DNA from: Bacillus sp. CH140a_4T
GTDB lineage: Bacteria > Bacillota > Bacilli > Bacillales > Bacillaceae_G
Length of the DNA: 64,000 bases
Direction of reading: 5' to 3'
Assembly (NCBI RefSeq): GCF_008923725.1
Contig: NZ_WBPF01000006.1
Coordinates: 141,155-205,154 of the forward strand
Shown one piece after another: positions 8,578-17,033 of the stretch; the stretch's first letter is position 1; each line of letters begins with the position of its first letter. A model generated the notes under the pieces. That model was not told the origin of the DNA. It saw only the letters and a list, made by a program, of their open reading frames with translations, and did not search any database. Both the position numbers and the translations under genes were made by a program.

Positions 8578-8593
8578 TGTTCCACGTGAAACA
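8578..8593. promoter_or_regulatory. parS site (ParB/Spo0J binding)
   Basis: TGTTCCACGTGAAACA matches all fixed positions of the Bacillus parS consensus TGTTNCACGTGAAACA. It is the only full match I found in the window. Known role: CTP-dependent ParB loading, spreading and SMC recruitment for origin segregation. It lies between the dgc promoter side and the ybdD terminator. Confidence 0.9.
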
Positions 8594-8601
8594 GCAAAAA
8601 T

Positions 8602-8626
8602 AAAAAAGGACGAAAATTCGCCCTTT
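8602..8626 (-). terminator. Terminator of the cstA-ybdD operon
   Basis: On the minus strand AAAGGGCGA pairs with TCGTCCTTT and is followed by a U-rich stretch. Confidence 0.7.
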
Positions 8627-8629
8627 TCA

Positions 8630-8833
8630 TTAACAACAACGTGATATCTTTCCACCCTTTGCATTAAATCTAGCTTCTTGCGCTTCTGCAAAAAATTGTT
8701 TTTGACATACAACCTCTTCTTCTGGATGATGCTTTTTCATATGCTCTACATATGTTTCATAGCTTGGTACTCCAACGAGTAAACTAATAAAGTGTTTTCT
8801 TTGCCCCCATAATTGTCGTAGTCTTTTAAGCAT
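8630..8833 (-). CDS. YbdD/YjiX family small protein
   Basis: 67-aa protein of the YbdD/YjiX (CstA-associated) family. Seen: the central VPSYETYVEHMKKHHPEEE stretch and the basic, Cys-terminated tail ending in SRCC, as in E. coli YbdD (65 aa). I start it at ATG 8833, which overlaps the cstA stop (ATGCTTAA), rather than at an in-frame ATG 21 bases upstream; this fits family length and implies translational coupling. Known: YbdD-type proteins accompany CstA/BtsT peptide and pyruvate transporters, and some are reported as required for uptake. Mechanism unknown. Confidence 0.88.
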   Translation of the reverse strand: MLKRLRQLWGQRKHFISLLVGVPSYETYVEHMKKHHPEEEVVCQKQFFAEAQEARFNAKGGKISRCC

Positions 8834-10901
8834 AGTTCCTCGACTCACTTTCATCTCTAGGTATATATGGTGCCTCTTTTAGCGGCATCGGCTTATTTCT
8901 TAATACTTGAATCCAAATTCGAATTGCAGAAATTAATACAGCAATTACAACGATCATAAAAACTCCGCAAAGCGCTGCATCAATATAATCATTAAAAATA
9001 ATTTGTTTCATTTGAGCGACATTTTTAGCTGGTGCTAACACTTTCCCCTCATCTAATGCCCCCTGAAATACCTTTGCATGCGATAAAAATCCGATTTTAG
9101 GATTTTCATGAAATAGCTTTTGATAACCAGCCGTCATCGTTACAATAAGCAATCCGACAGTTGGAACAAGTGTCACCCAAACATATGCCTTTTTCCCCAT
9201 TTTGAACAAAATTGTCGTTCCAAGTAATAATGCAATACCTGCTAACATTTGGTTTGCGATGCCGAAAAGTGGCCATAATGTATTAATTCCACCAAGCGGA
9301 TCAACTACCCCTTGGTATAAGAAATAGCCCCATCCTAATACACATAACGTTGTAGCTATCACATTCGCTACTGTAGAATCCGTTTTCCCAAATGGCTTAT
9401 ATACATGCCCTAAAATATCTTGAATCATAAATCGGCCTACACGCGTTCCAGCATCAATTGTTGTTAAAATGAATAGGGCTTCAAAGAGGATTGCAAAATG
9501 ATACCAAAAGGCCATCATGGCCGTTCCACCTATTACTTGTGAGAAAATATATGCCATACCTATCGCTAACGTTGGGGCACCCCCTGTACGTGATAAAATC
9601 GTTTGCTCTCCAACGTTTACAGCGAGATCTTTTAGTTCATTTGGTGTAATAGCAAATCCCCATGAAGAAATAACTTGAGCTGCTTGCGAGACATCCGTAC
9701 CGATAAGTGCTGCGGGACTATTAATGGCAAAATAAGTTCCTGGTGTTAATACACAAGCTGCAATCATCGCCATCGCCGCTACAAATGACTCCATTAACAT
9801 TGCTCCATAACCGATTGGCTGTGCGTGTCCCTCTTGTTCAATCATTTTCGGCGTCGTACCTGATGAAACGAGAGCATGGAATCCAGACACCGCACCACAA
9901 GCAATTGTAATAAATAAGAACGGGAATAAGTTTCCGGAGAATACTGGACCAGTTCCATCGATAAATTTCGAAACTGCTGGCATTTGTAAATCTGGTGCTA
10001 CAATTAAAATACCGATTGCTAATCCAACAATTGTTCCGACTTTTAAAAATGTGCTTAAGTAATCACGCGGTGCTAAAAGCATCCAAACTGGTAATGCCGA
10101 TGCGATAAATCCATATACAATAAGCATAATAGCAATCGTCTCACCGCTAAACGTGAACATGCTTGCAAGCGTTGGATGTTCCGCCACATACTGTCCTCCA
10201 ATAAGAGACAGTATAAGTAGAATAATTCCGATTGCCGACCCTTCCCCAATCCGTCCAGGCCTAATGTAGCGCATGTACACTCCCATTAAAATAGCAATAG
10301 GAATCGTCGCTGCTATTGTAAACATTCCCCAAGGACTTCCAACAAGCGCCTTTACTACTACTAATGCTAACACCGCTAATAAAATAATCATAATGCCTAA
10401 AATACCTATCATTGCAATAAATCCTGTAACAGGACCGATCTCATCTTTAATCATTTCCCCTAAAGATTTACCATTCCGTCTCATCGAAGCAAATAAAATT
10501 ACAAAATCTTGCACAGCTCCAGCGACAACTACCCCAACAATAATCCATATTGTCCCTGGTAAATATCCCATTTGTGCCGCCAAAATCGGCCCTACTAAAG
10601 GTCCTGCCCCAGCAATTGCTGCAAAATGGTGGCCAAATAATACCCACTTATTTGTCGGAACATAATCTTTTCCATCGTTTAATGTATGGGCTGGTGTTTG
10701 CCGATTATTATCTAAACCAAATACCTTTCTCGCTATAAATCTACTATAAAAGCGATAAGCAACTGCATACACACATACGGCAGCTACTAAGAGCCACACG
10801 GCATTAATAGTTTCACCTTGAGATAAAGCTATTACACCAAAAGCACCTGCTCCTACTGCTGCAATAACTCCCCAAAGTAAAATCGACTTCAATGTTTTCA
10901 C
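8826..10901 (-). CDS. cstA: CstA-family carbon starvation/pyruvate-peptide transporter
   Basis: About 691-aa integral membrane protein with some 16-18 hydrophobic segments and the CstA N-terminal block (conserved PTNKWVLFGHHFAAIAGAGPLVGP near residue 84) plus GTTPKMI and GGAPTLAIGMA motifs. Known family role: proton-driven uptake of peptides or pyruvate under carbon limitation. The most plausible start is GTG at 10901, seven bases after GGGGG; a TTG two codons upstream sits too near the RBS. It is followed by ybdD with an 8-bp overlap and preceded by a LytTR regulator gene on the same strand. The leader has an inverted repeat (CAATCCC...GGGATTG, 10909-10936). Confidence 0.92.
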   Translation of the reverse strand: MKTLKSILLWGVIAAVGAGAFGVIALSQGETINAVWLLVAAVCVYAVAYRFYSRFIARKVFGLDNNRQTPAHTLNDGKDYVPTNKWVLFGHHFAAIAGAGPLVGPILAAQMGYLPGTIWIIVGVVVAGAVQDFVILFASMRRNGKSLGEMIKDEIGPVTGFIAMIGILGIMIILLAVLALVVVKALVGSPWGMFTIAATIPIAILMGVYMRYIRPGRIGEGSAIGIILLILSLIGGQYVAEHPTLASMFTFSGETIAIMLIVYGFIASALPVWMLLAPRDYLSTFLKVGTIVGLAIGILIVAPDLQMPAVSKFIDGTGPVFSGNLFPFLFITIACGAVSGFHALVSSGTTPKMIEQEGHAQPIGYGAMLMESFVAAMAMIAACVLTPGTYFAINSPAALIGTDVSQAAQVISSWGFAITPNELKDLAVNVGEQTILSRTGGAPTLAIGMAYIFSQVIGGTAMMAFWYHFAILFEALFILTTIDAGTRVGRFMIQDILGHVYKPFGKTDSTVANVIATTLCVLGWGYFLYQGVVDPLGGINTLWPLFGIANQMLAGIALLLGTTILFKMGKKAYVWVTLVPTVGLLIVTMTAGYQKLFHENPKIGFLSHAKVFQGALDEGKVLAPAKNVAQMKQIIFNDYIDAALCGVFMIVVIAVLISAIRIWIQVLRNKPMPLKEAPYIPRDESESRNYA

Positions 10902-11021
10902 ATACAATCCCCCAATACTATTTCTTAGTGGGATTGTACTAAATTTTCTGAATATTTAATTTGAATCCTCCCTATCATGAAGGATTTTTAGTTTATCATG
11001 TTAAAAATTTCGCATTATCTA

Positions 11022-11738
11022 CTATAATTCAATTTTATTTCGAAGTCGTTTCACATAATTACGACTAACTGGAATCGGTTGCTCATCATATTTATCTAAA
11101 TACAGATTATATGTGCCATTATAATAAGGTTTTAGTTCTTGTACATATGACATATTAATTAAATAGCTTTTATGCACGCGTAAAAAATCATATGCATTCA
11201 GCTTATTTTCCAGCTCCTGAAGTGTATATGTTGAAATATACTGATTATTTGTTGTATAAATGGAAACCGTTTTGTTTTCCTTATTTTTGCTTACATATAC
11301 AATATCTTCAGGGAAAATATACCGAATCCCCTCTTGACCTTCTATCGGTAGTTTTCGTAAATAACTCTTTGCTTTCTCGCCTTGCTCTTTACTCATTCTA
11401 TATAAAAGGAATTGCAAATCTTCTTCGCGAAACGGGCGTAGTAAATAATAAAATGCTTGAAAACGAAATGCCGTAAGGGACTCTTCAATATCTTCTCCCA
11501 TAAAAATAAATTTCGTATAACAATTTACTTCACGTAATAAACTTGCATATTCAAAACCTGTTCCATCTAGTAATTTCGAATTTAAAAAAACAAAATCCGG
11601 TGTATGCTTTTTCATGATAAATAATGATTCTGTTCCTGTGTTTGCTTCAAAACATTCTACATTCCTTATATTTTCAGTAAATTTTCCAGCTAAACTTCTT
11701 CGCTCTTCTGCTTCTTCCATGATCAGTAAAATTTTCAT
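11022..11738 (-). CDS. LytTR-domain response regulator with degenerate receiver
   Basis: 238-aa DNA-binding regulator. The C-terminal LytTR domain (about 135-235) is clear: IVYVSKNKENKTVSIYT, FLRVHKSYLINMSYV, PVSRNYVKRL. The receiver-like N-terminus lacks the chemistry: the phospho-acceptor position is Asn (FVFLNSKLLDG; residue 53 from this start), the usual VDDE is MEEAE, and the KPF lysine is Arg (LLRPFREED). No kinase gene is adjacent. ATG 11738 is preceded by AGGTGG at eight bases; a GTG four codons upstream overlaps that RBS. Gene position just before cstA suggests it controls cstA, perhaps without phosphorylation. Confidence 0.87.
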   Translation of the reverse strand: MKILLIMEEAEERRSLAGKFTENIRNVECFEANTGTESLFIMKKHTPDFVFLNSKLLDGTGFEYASLLREVNCYTKFIFMGEDIEESLTAFRFQAFYYLLRPFREEDLQFLLYRMSKEQGEKAKSYLRKLPIEGQEGIRYIFPEDIVYVSKNKENKTVSIYTTNNQYISTYTLQELENKLNAYDFLRVHKSYLINMSYVQELKPYYNGTYNLYLDKYDEQPIPVSRNYVKRLRNKIEL

Positions 11739-11845
11739 TTCTTCAACCACCTAATTCTTTTGTCCGTATGTCCTGTTGTATACATTCGCTTTTATAAGGA
11801 ACATTCCCTTTTTCTTACTATACCATCATTTATCTAAAAAAACAG

Positions 11846-11870
11846 AAAAAAGGAAACCTTCACGGTTCCC
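11846..11870 (-). terminator. Probable terminator of the niacin permease gene
   Basis: On the minus strand GGAACC pairs with GGTTTCC (one bulge) and is followed by a U-run. Confidence 0.55.
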
Positions 11871-11902
11871 CCTGCCCTTTTATTCCGCTATTGGTAAGAG
11901 CC

Positions 11903-11947
11903 CATAATCAGTGCGAGAATAAATCCCTCACTGATTAAAGTCTCACC
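11903..11947 (-). repeat. bcr1-like repeat, 5' fragment (reverse orientation)
   Basis: On the minus strand GTGAGACTTTAATCAGTGAG, a loop and CACTGATTATG match the first ~45 bases of the element at 21379. The rest of the repeat is absent. It abuts the stop codon of the neighbouring permease gene. Confidence 0.7.
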
Positions 11948-13147
11948 TTATACTAATTCTCGTTGCTTCGTTTCTTGCCCAAGTACAATTACAGCAACTA
12001 CACCAATTAAAATTGATCCACAGAAAATCGTAAATATTAGTGATAGTGAAGCCTGCGAAGCAACTAAATATCCTACTAATAATGGCCCAAGAATACCGCC
12101 AATACGACCAAATGCTGCAGCCATCCCTGCACCTGTACCACGAATAACTGTTGGATACTGTTCAGGTGTATAGGCATATAATGCACCCCAAGCACCTAAA
12201 TTAAAGAAGGATAGTAACATACCTGCTACGATTAATACTGTTAATGACTCCGCCACTCCAAATAAGTAAGCACTGCACGCTGTACCGATTAAATACGTAA
12301 CTAAAACAAACTTACGACCAAGACGTTCAATAAACCAAGCAGCTGTGAAATACCCTGGCAATTGAGCTAACGTCATAATAAGTACGTATTGGAAACTTTT
12401 TATTAAACTAAATCCTTTTAATACCATTACACTAGGTAACCAAAGGAACATCCCATAATAGGAAAAGACAACACAAAACCATAGAATCCATAACATAATG
12501 GTTGCCTTGCGATATTCCCCAGACCAAACTGATTTTATATTTTCGATAACGGACGGTCTTTTTTCAACCTTTTGGAATCTCGGAGAATCCGGTAAATTCC
12601 ATCTTAAATATAAAGCATATAGTGCCGGAACCGCACTCAATATCATTGCAACTTCCCAACCATATTTCGGAATAACAAAATACGAGATAAGAGCTGCAAT
12701 TAGCCATCCACCTGCCCAGAAACTTTCTAATAGCACAACTATTTTGCCGCGTTCATGCGCTTCAACGCTCTCTGATACTAATGTAGAAGCAACCGGAAGC
12801 TCACCGCCAAGCCCCATACCAATTAAAAATCGTAACACAAGGAACATCGCAAGTGTTGTCGTTAAAGCAGTTAAACCACTACCGATAGAAAATAGTAATA
12901 ATGTAATAATAAAGACTGATTTCCGTCCTATTTTATCTGATAGTATTCCAAAAACGAGCGCTCCGACTGCCATACCAATTGAATTAATGCTGCCTATCCA
13001 GCCCATTTCTTGCGTACTTAATCCCCAATCTTTTTGCAGTGCTACCATGACGAATGAAAGCATTCCAACATCCATTGCGTCAAATAGCCATCCAAGCCCG
13101 GCTATACCAAGTAGCTTTCGCTTCGAAATTTCTTTCACCTTGCCCAC
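11948..13147 (-). CDS. naiP: MFS niacin permease (NaiP/YceI)
   Basis: 399-aa, 12-TM major facilitator of the sugar/aromatic-acid:H+ symporter type. Seen: the MFS loop signature GILSDKIGRKS after TM2, the GMGLGGELPVAS block, and the second-half PGYFTAAWFIERLGRK. Very close to B. subtilis YceI, characterised as the niacin transporter NaiP feeding NAD salvage. Start is GTG at 13147, six bases after AAGGAGGA; the nearby ATG is out of frame. ACAC/GTGT-rich repeats lie directly upstream (13160-13199) and fit NiaR control. Confidence 0.85.
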   Translation of the reverse strand: MGKVKEISKRKLLGIAGLGWLFDAMDVGMLSFVMVALQKDWGLSTQEMGWIGSINSIGMAVGALVFGILSDKIGRKSVFIITLLLFSIGSGLTALTTTLAMFLVLRFLIGMGLGGELPVASTLVSESVEAHERGKIVVLLESFWAGGWLIAALISYFVIPKYGWEVAMILSAVPALYALYLRWNLPDSPRFQKVEKRPSVIENIKSVWSGEYRKATIMLWILWFCVVFSYYGMFLWLPSVMVLKGFSLIKSFQYVLIMTLAQLPGYFTAAWFIERLGRKFVLVTYLIGTACSAYLFGVAESLTVLIVAGMLLSFFNLGAWGALYAYTPEQYPTVIRGTGAGMAAAFGRIGGILGPLLVGYLVASQASLSLIFTIFCGSILIGVVAVIVLGQETKQRELV

Positions 13148-13159
13148 ATGAAGTCCTCC

Positions 13160-13199
13160 TTACACAGATGTCTTTACACATCATTTTACATGTGTGAAT
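13160..13199 (-). promoter_or_regulatory. Candidate NiaR operator upstream of the niacin permease
   Basis: On the minus strand TTCACACATGTAAAA is followed by GATGTGTAAAGACATCTGTGTAA, a tandem/dyad arrangement of ACAC/TGTGTAA half-sites beside the start codon. NiaR (YrxA) of Bacillus recognises such half-sites upstream of niacin and NAD genes; I am matching from memory and cannot score it. Confidence 0.45.
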
Positions 13200-13257
13200 T
13201 GTATAAGTAAAATACTTTCGTGTAAAAAATTCTCCTTCATCATGCCCGAAAAGTAAA

Positions 13258-13396
13258 ATACTTATCCCACTACCTTAGGGCAGTAAAACTCTTACCTCAA
13301 AATTCAGCTGGAGCAAAGAGATTAGATTGAAGATCAATCCCAATTAATGAGAGGTAACAATCAGTGGTGGATGAACAAAGCCTCACTTTATTAAAA
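13258..13396 (-). repeat. bcr1-like repeat, near full-length but diverged (reverse orientation)
   Basis: In plus sense the blocks TTATCCC, GGGCAGTAA, ACCTCAAAATTCAGC, GCAAAGA, GATCAATCCC, AATCAGTGG.GGATGAA and CCTCACTTTATT occur in the same order as in the reverse complement of 21379-21533. Several indels and substitutions mark it as an old copy. Confidence 0.72.
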
Positions 13397-13426
13397 ATGG
13401 CTAAATAAAAAAGTAGCGATAGGACG

Positions 13427-14167
13427 CTACTTTTTCGAACGCATGACTTCTTTTAAAAACTCCGCTAATACTAACTGACGACGCCAGCGCGTTGGATTAC
13501 TACACAATCTATAAAACCACTCTAAATGGATCGCTTGAATCCATTTTGGTGCGCGTTTTACTTCTCCAGCCCATACGTCTAAACTTCCGCCCACTCCAAC
13601 AGCCATTTTTGTTTCTAAACGATGCCTATTAGTTTGGATAAAGTTCTCTTGTCTTGGGAAACCAAGTGCGACAAGTAATAAGTCTGGCTTTGCCTCTTGA
13701 ATACGAGAAACAATATTCTCTTCTTCTTCTTGTTTAAAATATCCATCTTGTATACCAACAATAGATACGGCTGAATACGTCTTCGTTAAATGATCTGCTG
13801 CAGCTTGTACAACATGCGGTTTTGCACCAAGTAAGAAAACAGATACTGGTTTATTCTCTTCTGATAGCTTCGCAAATAAATTACACATTAAATCAAAACC
13901 TGCTACACGTTCCTTTACAGGTGTACCTAACATACCACTTGCTTTTACAACTCCAATACCATCAGGTGTAATTAAATCTGCATTTAATAATGTTTGATGG
14001 AATGCTTCATCCTTTTTTGCACACATAACAATTTCAGGATTTGCTGTTACTACCTGAAAAGTATGCGTTCGCTCCAATTCTAGTTGACCCTTTAAATATT
14101 GGATTGTTTCACCCATTGTCATTGTAGAAAAAGGAACACCTAGAATATCAACTGTTTTTACTTCCAT
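13427..14167 (-). CDS. tagA: WecG/TagA/CpsF-family ManNAc transferase
   Basis: 246-aa membrane-associated glycosyltransferase of family GT26. Known role: transfers ManNAc from UDP-ManNAc to GlcNAc-PP-undecaprenol, making the linkage-unit disaccharide for wall teichoic acid or secondary cell-wall polymer. Seen: TANPEIV with Thr41, and NADLITPDGIGVV with Asp69, equivalent to the catalytic Thr/Asp of TagA; the GFPRQE block; and the C-terminal basic WFYRLCSNPTRWRRQ appendage that binds membrane. First gene after the repeat and 15 bp downstream of the GT4 gene, hence one operon. In this group it probably serves SCWP or another wall glycan. Confidence 0.9.
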   Translation of the reverse strand: MEVKTVDILGVPFSTMTMGETIQYLKGQLELERTHTFQVVTANPEIVMCAKKDEAFHQTLLNADLITPDGIGVVKASGMLGTPVKERVAGFDLMCNLFAKLSEENKPVSVFLLGAKPHVVQAAADHLTKTYSAVSIVGIQDGYFKQEEEENIVSRIQEAKPDLLLVALGFPRQENFIQTNRHRLETKMAVGVGGSLDVWAGEVKRAPKWIQAIHLEWFYRLCSNPTRWRRQLVLAEFLKEVMRSKK

Positions 14168-14182
14168 GATTAACTATCCTCT

Positions 14183-15283
14183 CTATTTCAGTAAAAGTTT
14201 TTTATATGCATTATAAGTATCTTCATACAAATTCTTTAGCGAGAAATGAGTAGATGCGTGAGTATATAAACGATTTCCCATCGCTTCTAATTCACCATTC
14301 AACCATTTTTCGTAAGCATTTTCTAACGCTTTTGCTAACGAATCTGCATCACCAATCGGTACAATCCATCCATACGTATCATCAACTATTAACTTTTTCA
14401 TATCACCTACATTTGTTGCAATAGATGTTAAACGTTGATTAGCTGCTTCTAATAAAACGAGAGGGAAACTTTCGCTATAAGAGGTTAGCAAATTAATGTG
14501 TGCAGATGCATATAATTCTTTTGAATCTGTACGAAAGCCTAGAAACATCACCTTATCCTCTACGCCCTTTTGTTTCGCCATCTCTTTTAATTCTGCTTCT
14601 ATAGGCCCATCACCAAGCAAGAGCACTTTTATATTTGGAATTTTAATTTTTTGCAACGCTTCAAATAAAATATCATGACCTTTAACAGGATGAAGACGCG
14701 CTACTTGAATGGCTGTAAATACTCCTTCATCGATGCCAAATTCACTCTTATCATAAGGTTTTACTGGCGTACTATCATACTCAATCCCATTATAAACCGT
14801 ACAAATCTTCTCTTCTGGTACACCTAGTTTTATTATATTTCTCTTAAAGTTCTCCGTAATTGCAAAGAACAAATCTACCTTCCTGAAAGAACGTAAATTT
14901 AACTTCGTAAATACCCATCCTTTTAATCCCCTCTTCATAAAATCCAAAGTTGGATCACTGTGGACAGTCATTATCCATTTCGCTTTTATACCTTTTTTCA
15001 AGAGGGAGAGATAGAAATTTGCTCGTGCGCCATGTGTATGCACAATGTCAAATTGATTTTCATTAATAAATGCTTTTATTTTTGAAAGAATTGATAGGTC
15101 GTACCGAGATGATTGGGTAAAAACATGCACTTGAATACCAAGGTTTCTCGCCTCTCTAGCAATCGCACCTTCTTCAAATACCATTAATTCCACTTCTTCC
15201 TTTGAAAACTGAGATAAAAGTGAAATAATATGTGTTTTCCCCCCACCTTCTTCTGCACCAGCATTCATATGCAACACTTTCAT
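14183..15283 (-). CDS. GT4-family (GT-B fold) glycosyltransferase
   Basis: 366-aa cytoplasmic glycosyltransferase. N-terminal Rossmann half has the GGGKTHI loop (residues 13-19) and HTHGARANFY (about 84). The C-terminal half has VARLHPVKGHD, LLGDGP and the donor-binding E-x7-E motif in SYSESFPLVLLEA (about 270-280). Such enzymes use nucleotide sugars to extend lipid-linked glycans, retaining configuration. It lies between the O-antigen-ligase-like gene (upstream) and tagA (downstream). Acceptor and sugar are unknown. Confidence 0.88.
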   Translation of the reverse strand: MKVLHMNAGAEEGGGKTHIISLLSQFSKEEVELMVFEEGAIAREARNLGIQVHVFTQSSRYDLSILSKIKAFINENQFDIVHTHGARANFYLSLLKKGIKAKWIMTVHSDPTLDFMKRGLKGWVFTKLNLRSFRKVDLFFAITENFKRNIIKLGVPEEKICTVYNGIEYDSTPVKPYDKSEFGIDEGVFTAIQVARLHPVKGHDILFEALQKIKIPNIKVLLLGDGPIEAELKEMAKQKGVEDKVMFLGFRTDSKELYASAHINLLTSYSESFPLVLLEAANQRLTSIATNVGDMKKLIVDDTYGWIVPIGDADSLAKALENAYEKWLNGELEAMGNRLYTHASTHFSLKNLYEDTYNAYKKLLLK

Positions 15284-15325
15284 TTCTTACATCCCCCATT
15301 TTTTTCTTTTTATTTACTATAACAA

Positions 15326-15355
15326 AATAAAAGCTAACATATGCTAGCTTTTATT
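15326..15355 (-). terminator. Hairpin after the O-antigen-ligase-like gene
   Basis: Arms AAAAGCTA/TAGCTTTT with T-rich flank on the minus strand. It may attenuate or separate the ligase gene from the following GT4-tagA genes. Confidence 0.6.
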
Positions 15356-15361
15356 TTTCTA

Positions 15362-16762
15362 TCATTCAATTTCCAAGTCAACTATTAAATATGCCATGAT
15401 TAATACTAAGAAGAAACTCACTCCAGGTGACATTAAAATATGACCAGCTATAAATGAGATACCTAATCCTAGAAGTATCGATGCAATTACCATTGCATAT
15501 TTTACGGTGAATATTTCTTTAAATTTAGTAAATATACATGCAATAAATTTAATACCAAAGTATAAGAATGGAATTACAAGTAAAATGAACCCTATGATTC
15601 CGAAAGAATAGAACCAATCGTGGAAGTCACGTTCAATTAATTTCGGCTCTGCTTTATAGTTACCAGCATAACCCATCCCTAATAATTTTTGAGACATTGG
15701 GGCTTCTTTATAGAAATCTTTATACATTTGCTCAAATAGTTGGCGCCCACTGAAAATAATAGATTGCGTTTCTTCTTTTTTCTCTGCAACTTTTTCTTTT
15801 TCTTTTTCTTTCACTTTCTCTTTTTCTGTAACAGGAGGTTTATGCTCTTTAGCTTCCTCTTTCTTTTTCTCTTCCTTTTTCGCTGTCTGTTGTTCTTCAA
15901 TTAATTGAACATGAATTCCCATATTTTTTAGAAATGGTGAAAAAGGTGTATATGCCATGATTCCTACAAAAACAGTCATGGCAATAAAGCCGTTTAATAA
16001 ATATATATTTTTCTTTCCTTTTTTACCTTGTATAAACGCTTGGATAAAGCACATAACAACCGCAATCGCCATTGTTGCATAGATTGCTCCTATACCAACC
16101 TTCGTACCAACTGCAAATAATGAAAAAACAACTAAAATAGAAGGAATCCAATAGTATATTTTGCTCATAGTTTTTGTTTTTTCAATTGAATATAAAATAA
16201 CAATCGGACACATGATGGCTAAAATAGATCCTAACTCGTTACCTGCATAAAACCAACCGCGTGATCCTAATTTTAACCATTCATAGTTATTGTAATCTGT
16301 TCCAGTAGTAATAGAAGCTACCATGACTACCCCTATAATTAGCGATGCATACGTAATATAGTCACGCATTTTTGAATGGCCTTTTTCTTTTAAAGACTTA
16401 AATACAAACACATAACAAGTAAGCATAACAAACGGATATAAAGCTTTTGCTATAAACTTAATTTCTTCTGTAAGTACCATAGGGTTTTTTGTAAGCTTGT
16501 TATTTACCAATCCGATAGTGAAGACTATCCCTACTAAGATTATATACAATATATATTTTATATTTCCTTGTTTCTTCGTTTGAATTAAAATATATATCCC
16601 GCCTAGGAACATAACGAATAAGCGTGTAATAACTCCAATGGTCGTATCAATTTTTAAAACCATGATACAGAACGCTGTAAGTAAATCTAAAATCGGTTGC
16701 AACAAAATAAAGATTAGTAGAAAATTTTCAAATTTATTACTTTTACTATTTTCGCTTAACAT
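15362..16762 (-). CDS. O-antigen ligase/polymerase-like membrane protein
   Basis: 466-aa protein with about 11-12 hydrophobic segments and the Wzy_C/O-antigen-ligase organisation: the large extracytoplasmic loop near residues 285-380 holds GRQLFEQMYKDF and LLGMGYAGN. That loop contains a remarkable low-complexity Lys/Glu stretch (about residues 292-332) rich in KEKEK/KEE, absent from typical homologues. Role by family: polymerises or ligates undecaprenyl-linked glycan outside the membrane. It is upstream of the GT4 and tagA genes on the same strand and likely acts in the same wall-polymer pathway. Confidence 0.82.
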   Translation of the reverse strand: MLSENSKSNKFENFLLIFILLQPILDLLTAFCIMVLKIDTTIGVITRLFVMFLGGIYILIQTKKQGNIKYILYIILVGIVFTIGLVNNKLTKNPMVLTEEIKFIAKALYPFVMLTCYVFVFKSLKEKGHSKMRDYITYASLIIGVVMVASITTGTDYNNYEWLKLGSRGWFYAGNELGSILAIMCPIVILYSIEKTKTMSKIYYWIPSILVVFSLFAVGTKVGIGAIYATMAIAVVMCFIQAFIQGKKGKKNIYLLNGFIAMTVFVGIMAYTPFSPFLKNMGIHVQLIEEQQTAKKEEKKKEEAKEHKPPVTEKEKVKEKEKEKVAEKKEETQSIIFSGRQLFEQMYKDFYKEAPMSQKLLGMGYAGNYKAEPKLIERDFHDWFYSFGIIGFILLVIPFLYFGIKFIACIFTKFKEIFTVKYAMVIASILLGLGISFIAGHILMSPGVSFFLVLIMAYLIVDLEIE

Positions 16763-17033
16763 CTAGAACCTCCATAACTATTACCTAATTTCAATCTATA
16801 CAGTTAATATTTTTTTCTTATCTCAAATATTTATTATAACATATATTTTTTAATTAAACGTCTCACATTTCTCCCAAACCTTACCTTATAGAAAAAAGCA
16901 TATTTGCATTTTCAAGCGCTTTCTTTCCTCGTTTTTTCTTTTTTTCTACATGTAACGAAAATGCATTGTTATTTACATAACTTTAGTGTATATTTTTTCT
17001 CTGGAACATCTTTAGGAGGAAGGGATTACAGCA
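16763..17033. other. Divergent intergenic region
   Basis: AT-rich promoter space between the ligase-like gene and the TRIC gene. A cre-like sequence (TTTTCAAGCGCTTTCT, 16909-16924) departs from consensus at a fixed G. A 91-codon plus-strand frame here overlaps the TRIC gene and has no coding character. Confidence 0.4.

Noticed and set aside
16909-16924. cre-like sequence upstream of the TRIC gene
   Set aside because: The conserved G of the consensus is replaced by T and position relative to a promoter is unclear.
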